DNA of 64,000 nt from a virus, in the IMG/VR virus record IMGVR_UViG_3300028925_005152, positions 1 through 64,000 of that record; one strand, 5' to 3'. Position 1 is the first letter of the stretch, and each line of letters starts with the position of its first letter. Under the pieces are notes generated by a model. It was not told the DNA's origin, did not search any database, and saw nothing but the letters and a program-made list of their open reading frames with translations. Position numbers and translations under genes: made by a program. Below are positions 8,167 to 16,246 of the stretch, in pieces.

Positions 8167-8468
8167 ACTAACTCCCACCCTGTAGATGTAAATTTATACT
8201 TATTAGTTCCAATTAAAATAAAATCATGCATAGCTGTGCTTCGGCAAGTCTTCTTAGGCCCAATGTAATTAACATCATCACTCGCATACCAAGCAGTATT
8301 AATACTGTTAGTCAATCGAAATGCAACCTCACACTTTTCTGTAGCACTGAGTCTTTTATCGACTCCAATCTTTGCAACAATTTGAGGTTCTACCTCAAAC
8401 GCTGCGTGAATAACTGTAATAGTTTCTTTAAACTTTTCTTCGTATTTTTTTACTAATGCATCAGACAT
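8163..8468 (-). CDS. Hypothetical protein
   Basis: The protein has 101 residues of mixed helix and strand, with no motif I recognise. It overlaps the next gene by four bases and the previous gene by one base, so it is probably translated by coupling in the 7876-9024 operon. Confidence 0.65.
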   Translation of the reverse strand: MSDALVKKYEEKFKETITVIHAAFEVEPQIVAKIGVDKRLSATEKCEVAFRLTNSINTAWYASDDVNYIGPKKTCRSTAMHDFILIGTNKYKFTSTGWELV

Positions 8469-8671
8469 TAAGCAACCTTTTTCTTTTTAATTTTAGTAAA
8501 CTTTCTTCTTGATTTTGAAAATGTTTTCATTGGAGAACTAAAGATTATTTCTTCTTCAGTTCCACTCTTGATATAACCAACTAAATGTCCAGCTGGATTC
8601 AATATGTAAATGTTGTTATGAACAATGTAAGGTTCATTCCATTCTGTAGTTTCTTGAAGATAAATATTCAT
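8468..8671 (-). CDS. Hypothetical protein with basic C-terminus
   Basis: The protein has 67 residues. The first half looks like beta strands (IYILNPAGHLVGYI) and the last 15 residues are strongly basic, a common nucleic-acid-binding tail. It shares single bases with the genes on both sides. Function unknown. Confidence 0.6.
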   Translation of the reverse strand: MNIYLQETTEWNEPYIVHNNIYILNPAGHLVGYIKSGTEEEIIFSSPMKTFSKSRRKFTKIKKKKVA

Positions 8672-9024
8672 TATACAACCTTATATTCTTTATTCCACTT
8701 ACCAATATTGATGTCAGTATAATGCGAACGGTAAAAATAATCAGTCATCATATCATCATGGTTGAAGTAATTTGGCCCTTTCATTGCATCTAACAACTCG
8801 TTTAGAAACTTTCTAGCAACTCCCTTGTAATGGTCATCAATCCAATAGGTATTAACAGCTGTATAATCAGAATTATGTTTGAAGTCAATAGCACCTTCTT
8901 TGAGGTTGACAACCAAAGTACTATGATTGTTAACAGCAATAGACCCCTTCATTTTATACTTTTTAAGTATTAATTTAATAGCAGGAGCAAGTTCTTTTTT
9001 ATCTTTTTGTGAAACGTAAGCCAT
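8671..9024 (-). CDS. Conserved phage protein, unknown function
   Basis: The protein has 117 residues. The opening (MAYVSQKDKKELAPAIKLI) and the following basic helix with SIAVNNHSTLVVNL resemble a family I have seen in large phages and plasmids, always without an assigned role. It is the first gene after the consensus promoter at 9058-9086, with a leader of about 27 bases. Confidence 0.7.
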   Translation of the reverse strand: MAYVSQKDKKELAPAIKLILKKYKMKGSIAVNNHSTLVVNLKEGAIDFKHNSDYTAVNTYWIDDHYKGVARKFLNELLDAMKGPNYFNHDDMMTDYFYRSHYTDINIGKWNKEYKVV

Positions 9025-9057
9025 GTTTTTCTCTCTCTTTTTTTATCTTATGTAGCC

Positions 9058-9086
9058 ATTATACTCCATTTATGAAGCAATGTCAA
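9058..9086 (-). promoter_or_regulatory. Consensus sigma70 promoter
   Basis: Minus strand: TTGACA (9081-9086), exactly 17 bp, then TATAAT (9058-9063), both perfect. It lies within a 51-bp stretch (9037-9087) that recurs with four mismatches at 25125-25175. It should drive the block 9024 to 7876. Confidence 0.9.
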
Positions 9087-9369
9087 GTCTTATTTCACCT
9101 TCTGGCCAAGTTAAATCAAATCTATCATCATTCAATAGTACATCACGAACACGTTCTCGGTCTATGCTATCCCAATAGGGAGTGGACTTTTCTAAAGTTA
9201 ATTCATCAATATAAATGTTAGTAGCTTCAATGATTTGTTCCATAGTTGCATTCATATCGTAAAGTTGGTTTTTACCATAGAAACCATAAACATACTTAAC
9301 AAATTTGTACTGTTCTATAGTAATAGCAATCTTATTAGTGGCTTGGTATAATTCTTCGTTCAATGTCAT
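9070..9369 (-). CDS. Hypothetical protein
   Basis: The protein has 99 residues, mostly helical and acidic, with no recognised motif. Its 3' end overlaps the promoter of the next operon. It has its own consensus promoter at 9405-9433, so it is probably a single-gene early unit. Confidence 0.6.
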   Translation of the reverse strand: MTLNEELYQATNKIAITIEQYKFVKYVYGFYGKNQLYDMNATMEQIIEATNIYIDELTLEKSTPYWDSIDRERVRDVLLNDDRFDLTWPEGEIRLDIAS

Positions 9370-9404
9370 AATATATTCTCTCTCTTTTTTGATTTTGTAT
9401 ACCT

Positions 9405-9433
9405 ATTATAACACAACTAGCTAGCAATGTCAA
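9405..9433 (-). promoter_or_regulatory. Consensus sigma70 promoter
   Basis: Minus strand: TTGACA (9428-9433), 17 bp, TATAAT (9405-9410), both perfect. It follows directly after the terminator at 9445-9470, which gives a clean unit boundary. Confidence 0.9.
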
Positions 9434-9444
9434 GGCACTTAGGC

Positions 9445-9470
9445 AAAAAAAATCCCTGTAGAAACAGGGA
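9445..9470 (-). terminator. Rho-independent terminator of the P-loop kinase transcript
   Basis: A perfect 7-bp stem (TCCCTGT/ACAGGGA, loop of four) is followed on the minus strand by eight T. It lies 29 bases past the stop codon of the kinase-like gene. Confidence 0.85.
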
Positions 9471-9498
9471 CTTAGTAAAAACATTGAAATTAATTTGA

Positions 9499-10164
9499 TT
9501 ATTTTCGTTTTTTCTTGGCAAGTTCATTAGAAATCCATTGTTTTCCTACAGGATTTGACACTTTTGCCATTGCAAGTGACTTAATTTGCTTGTAAACAGG
9601 GGTCATTACATCTTCTTCTGTATCATTATTGTCAACAACTACGAAATTGCGTTTAAAATATTGACTAAATTTACCAATATTAGACTGCACCTCTCTCCAA
9701 GACTTAATGACCATAGACTCTGGTACACTACGAGCTCGTGCTTTGTTTCTTGCAAGTGCAGTATCCAGAGAAGTATTGACATAAATCATATGTACATCGT
9801 AACCAAGTTGTTTTAACTTTGTGGCTTCATCTGAAATCTTTGCAAAGTTTTTCCCTGTTCCATCAATAATTAAACCAAGTCTACCGTTTACATAATTTTT
9901 ACCTTGAATTCCAGTAATTTTTTTTGCTTTGATACGAACATCGTCACGAGCATCGGATTCTTTATCAGGCATTTTTAAAGACAATTGAGCATCTTTCAAA
10001 AATTTCTCAAATGCAGGATCAGAGTTGACAGTCTTCAGACCTAGACCGCCAGTAGTTTGTCTTACAACATAAGACTTACCACTGCCCGGCCCACCGGCAA
10101 GAAAGAATGCTTTTAAAATATTAGGGTCATAGACACCCTCTTGCAATTCGTTAAATGAAATCAT
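9499..10164 (-). CDS. P-loop kinase-like NTPase (zeta-toxin/polynucleotide-kinase-like)
   Basis: The protein has 221 residues. A Walker A motif, FLAGGPGSGKSYVV, lies near residues 21-34. A later segment, LGLIIDGTGKN, and a short Arg-containing helix (ARNKARAR) form the lid pattern of small kinases. The fold resembles zeta-toxin and polynucleotide-kinase-type phosphotransferases; the substrate is unknown. The C-terminus is basic (KKKRK). A strong terminator follows. Confidence 0.7.
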   Translation of the reverse strand: MISFNELQEGVYDPNILKAFFLAGGPGSGKSYVVRQTTGGLGLKTVNSDPAFEKFLKDAQLSLKMPDKESDARDDVRIKAKKITGIQGKNYVNGRLGLIIDGTGKNFAKISDEATKLKQLGYDVHMIYVNTSLDTALARNKARARSVPESMVIKSWREVQSNIGKFSQYFKRNFVVVDNNDTEEDVMTPVYKQIKSLAMAKVSNPVGKQWISNELAKKKRK

Positions 10165-10183
10165 CTTTTTCCTTAAATATAAC

Positions 10184-10342
10184 TTAGGCGTACTGCGTTC
10201 GCCTCTTTGGTGGTTCTGTTGGTTTTAATTTTTCTATAGTACTCAATAAATATTTATCCGTTTCTGAAATTAGTTCAATTCTCCTATCTCTATTTACAAA
10301 GTTTAATTTACGCAATTTTGATTTAGATTTTTTCTGAGCCAT
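10184..10342 (-). CDS. Small basic protein, unknown function
   Basis: The frame encodes 52 residues and has a perfect AGGAGG Shine-Dalgarno about seven bases before the ATG. The protein is strongly basic at both ends (MAQKKSKSKLRK and PPKRRTQYA). It lies between the baseplate hub gene and the kinase gene. The ribosome site makes translation likely; I do not recognise the family. Confidence 0.65.
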   Translation of the reverse strand: MAQKKSKSKLRKLNFVNRDRRIELISETDKYLLSTIEKLKPTEPPKRRTQYA

Positions 10343-10405
10343 TAAGGCCTCCTAATTAGATTTGGTTAAACATAACATATTTTATATGACTATAGACATC
10401 TCCTT

Positions 10406-11803
10406 TTAGTATGTAAGTTCTCTTATTATACCTTCTTTGCCAAGAGGTTCTCCAGATTCCGAGCTTGGAGAATAACCTATTGAAAATGAATCTTTTGCTG
10501 CTGTTAAATAAATTTCGTGTTTTTTAGTTGTTTGGTCAAAACTGTGTCTTAATGTAGTAATTAAATAAATACCAGTAAATTGTGGATCGTTTTTGTTTTT
10601 ATGTGTTTTACCAACTGTTGGAACTACAATGTTTATCATATCCCCTGCAGCAATTGTAGTGTTACCTGTTATTTTTAAACTAACACTCACACCAGCTCTC
10701 AATTCCATAAATTTTGCTTGTCTTTTTAATATTGATTCGTTAATTTTATCTGGTGTATAACGATATGATAAAGTTTCATTTGTGTGTTGTGTGTCATATA
10801 CACCATCTGTATTTACTGGATGCAAATGTATTCTTGAATCAGAAAAATCTCCTATAGTATTTCCTAAAGCATCAATTGAACTTGTTCCAAAAACTGGATT
10901 AGACTGTTCACCCTCAAGTCTAGGAAACTCGTTAAAATTATCAAAATGTTTGTATTCTTTAGACGAGTAAGTCTTATTATATATATTATATTCAATAGTT
11001 TTAGAACCCAACATTCCACCTTGAATGTTAGCTAACATATCATTATTTGAATTTACTTGAAAGTCTATTATTCTTAACATTTCTGTAAGTATTGATGCTT
11101 TTTTGCTTCCTTTCTCTAAGGGGCCTAGATCACTAGCAGAGTATGGGCCATGACTTGTACCTGTCATCATATGTTCTATAGTTTTAAAGTGAATGCCTTT
11201 AGTATTTTCAAAAAACATAAAATGAGGAGAGTTATATTCTTTTGATATAGCTTCAGTTGCAAGAGTAGTTATAAATTTAAAAGGATGAACATTTGGTGAA
11301 ACAACTTTTCTGATACCCTGAGTTGGTTCAACAAACACATTTTTGTTGGTGTTGATGTATCGTTCGTCCTTTAATACATTAACAACAATATTACTAATAT
11401 CGTCTGTGTAACTTTTTGACACTCTGGTACGTTTATCTTTTAGTGCTTCTGGTGTAGTAAAACTAAGATTTATAACTTGAGCATTAGAAGAAGCTTTGAA
11501 CTTAGCAACTACTTTGTAAATACAAAATGTACTGTCAGTAAAGTCAATTTCTTGACCTTCTAAATTTGGTGTTGAAAGTTTCAATGACATAAATTCTTGA
11601 CCAATGATTGGGCCATTAGCCGCGATGTTATGAACATCTAAAATGGTGATAGAACCAGATAGTGAAGTTGAAAATATACTTTCATATATGTCAATAGCTT
11701 GAACTGAGTTTTTTAAATCTAGAACACTACCAGAACTAGTTTTTATTAACAATTCTTTTACTTCATATTTTCCAGCATAATTAGTTGATGTGGTAACCGA
11801 CAT
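10406..11803 (-). CDS. Baseplate hub protein (gp27-like)
   Basis: The protein has 465 residues, somewhat longer than T4 gp27 (391). The opening region with YEVKELLIKT and an IYESIF...SGSITILD segment, and the later GDMINIVVPTVG element, match the hub proteins annotated as gp27-like in cyanomyophages. The hub forms the trimer between tail tube and spike. Its ATG shares one base with the end of the gp53-like gene, and the three baseplate genes gp48-gp53-gp27 run without gaps from the late promoter at 13578-13585. Confidence 0.7.
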   Translation of the reverse strand: MSVTTSTNYAGKYEVKELLIKTSSGSVLDLKNSVQAIDIYESIFSTSLSGSITILDVHNIAANGPIIGQEFMSLKLSTPNLEGQEIDFTDSTFCIYKVVAKFKASSNAQVINLSFTTPEALKDKRTRVSKSYTDDISNIVVNVLKDERYINTNKNVFVEPTQGIRKVVSPNVHPFKFITTLATEAISKEYNSPHFMFFENTKGIHFKTIEHMMTGTSHGPYSASDLGPLEKGSKKASILTEMLRIIDFQVNSNNDMLANIQGGMLGSKTIEYNIYNKTYSSKEYKHFDNFNEFPRLEGEQSNPVFGTSSIDALGNTIGDFSDSRIHLHPVNTDGVYDTQHTNETLSYRYTPDKINESILKRQAKFMELRAGVSVSLKITGNTTIAAGDMINIVVPTVGKTHKNKNDPQFTGIYLITTLRHSFDQTTKKHEIYLTAAKDSFSIGYSPSSESGEPLGKEGIIRELTY

Positions 11804-12351
11804 TAGATGGCTGATTCCTTAATTAAAGCTTCATGTTCTTCTACATATTGTTCTACATATTGTGGGTCTAACAATCTAATCTGTCTAAGTTCATTCTGTG
11901 CAGACTGTTCGTATTCTATATTAGTTATAATGGTTGCATTCGTATAAAAGTCTGAGTCACCAGTATATAATGCAGAGTTTGAATATACATTTATTTTGAC
12001 ACTAGTATCGCCTGATGTCTGTGCCTGTTCATAGTGGTGTGTACCATTAGGGTCATCATACTTATCATTCACATACTGTAAAAATTGACTAGTCGCCATA
12101 GGCCATTGATGATATCTGTCTGTGATGTTGTTCACTGACAATATTACCCAATGCAACTCTGGGTCATCATACATTTTATCTGCAAGAGCTTCTGGAGTTT
12201 CTCCATCTTTTACATCATAGGTATCAAACAACAATGCGTTTGCTTTTGCAGTATCACGAATACCAGTTCGTCTAAGAATGTTTGTTACAACTTTAAAGTC
12301 ACCTTGACCAACTGAATCATATGGAATTTTAGGAAATTTATCAAAATACAT
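11803..12351 (-). CDS. 53: Baseplate wedge protein gp53
   Basis: The protein has 182 residues; T4 gp53 has 196. The N-terminus (MYFDKFPKIPYDS) and the block ALADKMYDDPELHWVILSVN, the conserved 'Y-x-D-P-x-L-x-W-V' element of gp53 proteins, identify it. The protein has the LysM-like wedge role that joins baseplate sectors. It lies between the gp48-like and gp27-like genes. Confidence 0.85.
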   Translation of the reverse strand: MYFDKFPKIPYDSVGQGDFKVVTNILRRTGIRDTAKANALLFDTYDVKDGETPEALADKMYDDPELHWVILSVNNITDRYHQWPMATSQFLQYVNDKYDDPNGTHHYEQAQTSGDTSVKINVYSNSALYTGDSDFYTNATIITNIEYEQSAQNELRQIRLLDPQYVEQYVEEHEALIKESAI

Positions 12352-12352
12352 A

Positions 12353-13552
12353 TTAGAATCCTTGCTCTGCTTTTTCTCTGGTAACTAAATCTAATTCTTT
12401 AAAACTTAAAGTCATTGATGTTTCTACTGGAACTGCATCTGCGTGAGTCTTATATTTATCTCCACCATACTTAACATCCATATTTGTAAGTACACAAGTT
12501 CCTATTTTATTCAAATTCATATTTTCCTCACCAAGATGCATATATTGAATGTCAAATGTTGCAGGAGTTGTTAGTTGCATTGAACCCGCACTTTTTATTT
12601 CTGGTAACATATACATTTTGAATGTCTTAACAATATTTTTTGCCATTTCAGCTTCTGCTGCACTTTTTGGCATCATTTTAAATTCGTATGAAAAATCTCT
12701 TTTAGGAATACCTTTAAATGCAAGTTCCATTCTAGGTGCTTTGATAAATCCTCTTTGCATTTCAAAAGCTGCGTTTGAACCAGCAAAGCCGGGAATTAAA
12801 TCAATTGCTGATGTACCTCCTTTAATTATTCCATCCCCTATAGCACCTGTTTGGTCTTTGAGTGCTTCTTTAGCAGAATCCATACTTGCAGTGCCAGCTA
12901 GAATTGATTGAATTGCTTCTACTCCCATTTTTGTACCTGTGCCCATTTCGGTATCTTGATAATCTGCACCATATTTTACATCAACACTTGGAGGCATGTA
13001 CATACAGATAGATACTGGCATCCTTACAGTTGCTTTTCTTTTTATACTAAGAGAATTATCTTTCACTGATGCCTTTTTGGCAGGTTTGATACCTTTTAAA
13101 TCAGCAAGTCTTGCAGTAGCCCCATTCGGATCTCTACGTTGTCTAATATCAGACTTTGTTCTGCTGAAAAAACCATCGGCTCTTTCGGTTTCAGCCATAG
13201 CTTGAGCAATTACAGGATCATCGGGTAAAACTGTCAATCCAGCTTCAAGTTTTTTGCGTGAATCTTGATAATCAAGAACTTCATCTGCTTGTTCGTTAAC
13301 AAAAAATTGGATATAATGCCCCTGATTACCATTAGCACCAGTAGGGCCTTCCAAATCAAGAGGAAATGTTAAATTTTGAGTACTGTATTTACCCCCGACT
13401 GCATTAGCAAAATCATTACTAGCACCGCCTTTTTTACCACCTCGTATAGTATCTATGGCTGATTTTTTAAGAATACCAACGGCATTTTTAAAGACTCTGC
13501 CTGTTTGAGCTTCTGCAGCCCCGCGAACGGCATTATAGATATTTTTTGCCAT
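12353..13552 (-). CDS. 48: Baseplate tail-tube cap protein gp48
   Basis: The protein has 399 residues; T4 gp48 has 364. The C-terminal region, with KRDFSYEFKMMPKSAAEAE, a PATFDIQYMH segment and the closing SFKELDLVTREKAEQGF, matches the gp48/gp54 family as annotated in cyanomyophages. It should cap the baseplate hub and start tube polymerisation. An AGGAG ribosome site lies nine bases before the ATG, and a TATAAATA late promoter lies at 13578-13585. Confidence 0.8.
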   Translation of the reverse strand: MAKNIYNAVRGAAEAQTGRVFKNAVGILKKSAIDTIRGGKKGGASNDFANAVGGKYSTQNLTFPLDLEGPTGANGNQGHYIQFFVNEQADEVLDYQDSRKKLEAGLTVLPDDPVIAQAMAETERADGFFSRTKSDIRQRRDPNGATARLADLKGIKPAKKASVKDNSLSIKRKATVRMPVSICMYMPPSVDVKYGADYQDTEMGTGTKMGVEAIQSILAGTASMDSAKEALKDQTGAIGDGIIKGGTSAIDLIPGFAGSNAAFEMQRGFIKAPRMELAFKGIPKRDFSYEFKMMPKSAAEAEMAKNIVKTFKMYMLPEIKSAGSMQLTTPATFDIQYMHLGEENMNLNKIGTCVLTNMDVKYGGDKYKTHADAVPVETSMTLSFKELDLVTREKAEQGF

Positions 13553-13553
13553 G

Positions 13554-13561
13554 TATAAATA
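13554..13561 (+). promoter_or_regulatory. Late-type promoter TATAAATA, rightward
   Basis: The exact T4 late -10 sequence lies 35 bases upstream of the gp4 ATG at 13596. It also falls within the leader of the opposing gp48 gene. It should drive the plus-strand tail block. Confidence 0.65.
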
Positions 13562-13577
13562 CTCCTGTGATTATAAC

Positions 13578-13585
13578 TATTTATA
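13578..13585 (-). promoter_or_regulatory. Late-type promoter TATAAATA, leftward
   Basis: The exact late motif on the minus strand, about 26 bases upstream of the gp48 ATG at 13552. It is offset by only 24 bases from the rightward late promoter, so the two polymerases would cross each other. Confidence 0.7.
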
Positions 13586-13595
13586 AGATAAGTTA

Positions 13596-14042
13596 ATGGC
13601 ATACAGTGGTAAATACCATCCAATTAACCCTAAAAAATATAAGGGTGACCCATCTAAAGTAATATATCGTTCACTTTGGGAACGTAAACTTATGGTGTAT
13701 TGTGATAAGACCAAATCTGTATTAGAATGGGGTAGTGAAGAAGTCATTATTCCCTATGTATCGCCATGGGACGGAAAGGTGCATCGTTACTTTCCCGACT
13801 TTTATATGAAAGTTAAACAATCAAGTGGCAAGACCAAAAAGTTTATCATTGAAGTCAAACCAAAGTATCAGTGTAAACCTCCGGTCAAAACACCAAAACG
13901 AAAAACCAAAAGGTGGATGAGTGAAGTTAAGACTTGGGTTATCAATGAGGCAAAGTGGAAATCTGCAAATTTCTTCTGTGAAGCAAATGATATGGAATTT
14001 AAGATTTTAACTGAAGACCACCTTAACATTAAGTATAAATAG
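13596..14042 (+). CDS. 4: Head completion protein gp4 (nuclease-like)
   Basis: The protein has 148 residues; T4 gp4 has 150. The pattern RSLWERKLMVYCD, SVLEWGSEE, HRYFPDFYMKV and FIIEVKPK is that of the family. It has a TnsA/restriction-nuclease-like core, with the acidic residue of PDF and the E-x-K of IEVKP as likely catalytic residues. The protein is needed to finish packaged heads before tail joining. It is the first gene of the plus-strand block. Confidence 0.88.
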   Translation: MAYSGKYHPINPKKYKGDPSKVIYRSLWERKLMVYCDKTKSVLEWGSEEVIIPYVSPWDGKVHRYFPDFYMKVKQSSGKTKKFIIEVKPKYQCKPPVKTPKRKTKRWMSEVKTWVINEAKWKSANFFCEANDMEFKILTEDHLNIKYK

Positions 14043-14046
14043 TATT

Positions 14047-14604
14047 ATGGCTAAAAGTAAATATATTCAAAGTGTTATAGATGCAACGAAAGGACGACCA
14101 AAATCTACTGATTGGTATCGTGAAAAGATCAAAGAGTTTGGAGAGCCAGGCGCCATGGATTTAATACGAGATGGAAAGCGTAACAATAGACCTTTCTATG
14201 GACGATTGAATATGTTCTTCTATGACCCAAAATTCAAAAAGAAGTTACCTTACTACGATACATTTCCTTTGGTGTTACCAATAGAAAAATATCCAGATGG
14301 GTTTCTAGGTATTAACTTACACTATCTGCCTATGAAGTTAAGACTTCAGTTGTTAGATAGATTAGTTGATTATAGTAACAATACTAAGTTTGATGAAAGT
14401 ACAAGACTTGCAGTTGATTATAGTAAACTTAAAAAGATACAAATACTTAAACCAACACTTAAACGATATCTTGCTGGACAAGTTAAGTCACAGTTCCGTA
14501 GGATAGATGCAGATGAGTTTACAGTTGCAACACTGTTACCTGTGCAGAGATTTAAGAAAGCATCAGCCTCAGAGGTTTATGCAGACAGTAGGAAAATGAT
14601 CTAA
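14047..14604 (+). CDS. Conserved T4-like virion assembly protein, possibly gp2 (DNA end protector)
   Basis: The protein has 185 residues. It has a basic N-terminus (STDWYREKIKEF) and a highly patterned core: FFYDPKFKKKLPYYDTFPLV, then DGFLGINLHYLP. This core is conserved next to gp4 in marine T4-like phages. Some relatives are annotated as DNA end protector gp2, which in T4 maps next to gene 4. I cannot confirm that by sequence alone. A TATAAATA string ends five bases before the ATG but is also the coding end of gp4. Confidence 0.5.
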   Translation: MAKSKYIQSVIDATKGRPKSTDWYREKIKEFGEPGAMDLIRDGKRNNRPFYGRLNMFFYDPKFKKKLPYYDTFPLVLPIEKYPDGFLGINLHYLPMKLRLQLLDRLVDYSNNTKFDESTRLAVDYSKLKKIQILKPTLKRYLAGQVKSQFRRIDADEFTVATLLPVQRFKKASASEVYADSRKMI

Positions 14605-15326
14605 TGGCAGTCAACTTTAAAGGACTTCGAGATGCAGTAGCATTTGGTGCATTAAATGAATTTCTTGCAACTTTCAATAGTGGTGATGGTTATTCAAGAC
14701 CAAACCGCTATGAAGTTGTGATGAAACCACCCTCTGGTACTTTGGGAAGTAATCAAGTAAGTTTATTTTCTCAACTTATGGGAGAAAAACACACAAACGA
14801 CAGTAAAGCTGTTTCTTTAAGATGTGAAGCAATAGCATTTCCCGGCCGTAACATGGACACCACACCAGATTCAAATCTGTATGGCCCTGAAAGAGAACTT
14901 GTAACTGGTTATAGTTTCCCAGACATTACTGCTACATTTCAATGTTCTTCTGATATGAGAGAAAAGTTATACTTTGAAACATGGCAAGGACTTACATTTA
15001 ACCAACAAGACTTTTCTCTGGGTTACTATGATGATTATACTGGTGAACTTGATATCGTTGCTTTAGACGAACAAGACAACAGAAGATATGGTGTCAGACT
15101 AAGAGAGTGTTTTCCTAAAGCTATTACTGAACAACCACTTTCATATGCAAATGGTGCTAGTTATCAAACTGTATCAATTACTTTTGCTTATCGTTTTTGG
15201 GAAAATATGGAAGATGAAGCAAATCCAGTACACAAACCTCTATTAAACAGAGTAGCAGAAAATGCTGTAAGTACTGTATCAAGGTCTATTACTGCAAACT
15301 TACCAGCAGTACTACGCCGACTATAA
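14604..15326 (+). CDS. 54: Tail-tube-fold protein, baseplate tube initiator (gp54-like)
   Basis: The protein has 240 residues. It shows a tail-tube-fold pattern: NRYEVVMKPPSG, LRCEAIAFPGRNMDT, YSFPDITATFQCS and ITFAYRFWENM, as in gp19/gp54-type proteins. In marine T4-like phages this gene between gp4 and gp26 is usually annotated gp54, the protein that nucleates the tube on gp48. The start overlaps the previous stop as TAATG. A second tube paralogue function cannot be excluded. Confidence 0.6.
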   Translation: MAVNFKGLRDAVAFGALNEFLATFNSGDGYSRPNRYEVVMKPPSGTLGSNQVSLFSQLMGEKHTNDSKAVSLRCEAIAFPGRNMDTTPDSNLYGPERELVTGYSFPDITATFQCSSDMREKLYFETWQGLTFNQQDFSLGYYDDYTGELDIVALDEQDNRRYGVRLRECFPKAITEQPLSYANGASYQTVSITFAYRFWENMEDEANPVHKPLLNRVAENAVSTVSRSITANLPAVLRRL

Positions 15327-15351
15327 AATTAAAATTTAAGGATGAAAAATT

Positions 15352-16059
15352 ATGGCATTACCAAAACTCAATACCCCAACCTATGAATTGGAATTACCCT
15401 CAACAGGTGAGATTTTAAAATACAGACCATTTTTAGTAAAAGAACAAAAACTATTACTGATAGCTCAAGAATCTGGTGAAGAAAAACAAATTGCAAACGC
15501 AATGGGAGAATTAGTTAACTCATGTACCTTTGGTAAAGTTAATGCAAAGTCTGCTCCCATGTTTGATATTGAATATTTATTTTTAAGAATTAGAGGAAAA
15601 TCTGTTGGAGAAAAGGTCAAATTAAATTTGATATGTCCAGACGATGGTAAAACAACAGTTCCATATGAACTAAATCTAGAAGATGTTGAATGTCAAGTAC
15701 AAGATGACCATTCAAATGAAATTCAAATTAACGAAGACATTAAGATAGTTTTTAGATACCCACTCCTAAATGATTTGCAAAATGTAAAAGCAAGTGCTGG
15801 AGATTCTGAAAAAACATTTCATTTTTTAGAATGTTGTATTGATTCAATTCACAGCGGTGATGATGTTTTTCAAAGAATAGACATAAAAGATAAGGAAATT
15901 TCAGATTTTATTGAACAATTTACAAACGAACAGTTTGAAAAGATAACACAGTTTTTTAACACTATGCCCAAATTGCGTCATGTAGTTAAAGTGACTAATC
16001 CAAAAACAAAGAAAAAGAATGAGATTCTTTTGGAGGGTTTGGAAAGTTTTTTAGGGTAG
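15352..16059 (+). CDS. 26: Baseplate hub/tail assembly protein (gp26-like), frameshift donor
   Basis: The protein has 235 residues in the zero frame; T4 gp26 is similar in size (208). LPSTGEILKYRPFLVKEQKLLL and a central C-rich turn (NLICPDDGKTT) fit the gp26 proteins of T4-like phages. The last codons before the stop contain a T TTTTTA-type slippery run followed by a hairpin, and the -1 frame stays open for another 62 codons with a gp51-like sequence. This is the arrangement of tail-assembly chaperone pairs, which lie just ahead of the tape measure gene, as here. Confidence 0.75.
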   Translation: MALPKLNTPTYELELPSTGEILKYRPFLVKEQKLLLIAQESGEEKQIANAMGELVNSCTFGKVNAKSAPMFDIEYLFLRIRGKSVGEKVKLNLICPDDGKTTVPYELNLEDVECQVQDDHSNEIQINEDIKIVFRYPLLNDLQNVKASAGDSEKTFHFLECCIDSIHSGDDVFQRIDIKDKEISDFIEQFTNEQFEKITQFFNTMPKLRHVVKVTNPKTKKKNEILLEGLESFLG

Positions 16060-16080
16060 GGCTATCCCACGATAGCCTAC
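16047..16080 (+). promoter_or_regulatory. Predicted -1 ribosomal frameshift site
   Basis: The slippery heptamer T-TTT-TTA occupies 16047-16053 in the correct phase of the gp26-like frame, two codons before its stop. A hairpin (16056-16066 with 16071-16080, ten pairs and one bulged G, loop of four) begins two bases later and contains the zero-frame stop. A -1 slip enters the frame of the gp51-like segment. Confidence 0.65.
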
Positions 16081-16241
16081 ATAATTACTATAAAACTAAC
16101 TTTGCACTGATGCAACACCATAAATATAGTTTAACAGAATTAGATAATATGATGCCGTGGGAAAGAGAAATATACCTTAATTTGTTGATGCAACATATTG
16201 AGGAAGAAAACAAGAGAATGAAACAAGAGCAGAGAGGATAA
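16053..16241 (+). CDS. gp51-like segment, probably made only as a -1 frameshift extension
   Basis: This frame is open from the slippery site to the TAA at 16239-16241 and encodes 62 residues, so the fused protein would have about 296. The segment LTELDNMMPWEREIYLNLL followed by a charged helix resembles the short gp51 (hub assembly catalyst) or chaperone-tail proteins near tape measure genes. An internal ATG at 16110 would give 43 residues, but no Shine-Dalgarno precedes it. That favours frameshift expression. Confidence 0.6.
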   Translation, partial: RVGLSHDSLHNYYKTNFALMQHHKYSLTELDNMMPWEREIYLNLLMQHIEEENKRMKQEQRG

Positions 16242-16246
16242 GTGTG

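Noticed and set aside
14034-14041. TATAAATA just before the gene at 14047.
   Set aside because: It is also the Lys-Tyr-Lys-stop end of gp4 and is only five bases from the ATG, so chance is likely. At this base composition the 8-mer occurs many times.
16110-16241. A separate 43-codon gp51-like gene starting at the ATG 16110.
   Set aside because: No Shine-Dalgarno sequence precedes it. The same frame is open back to the slippery site, and the heptamer plus hairpin explain it better.
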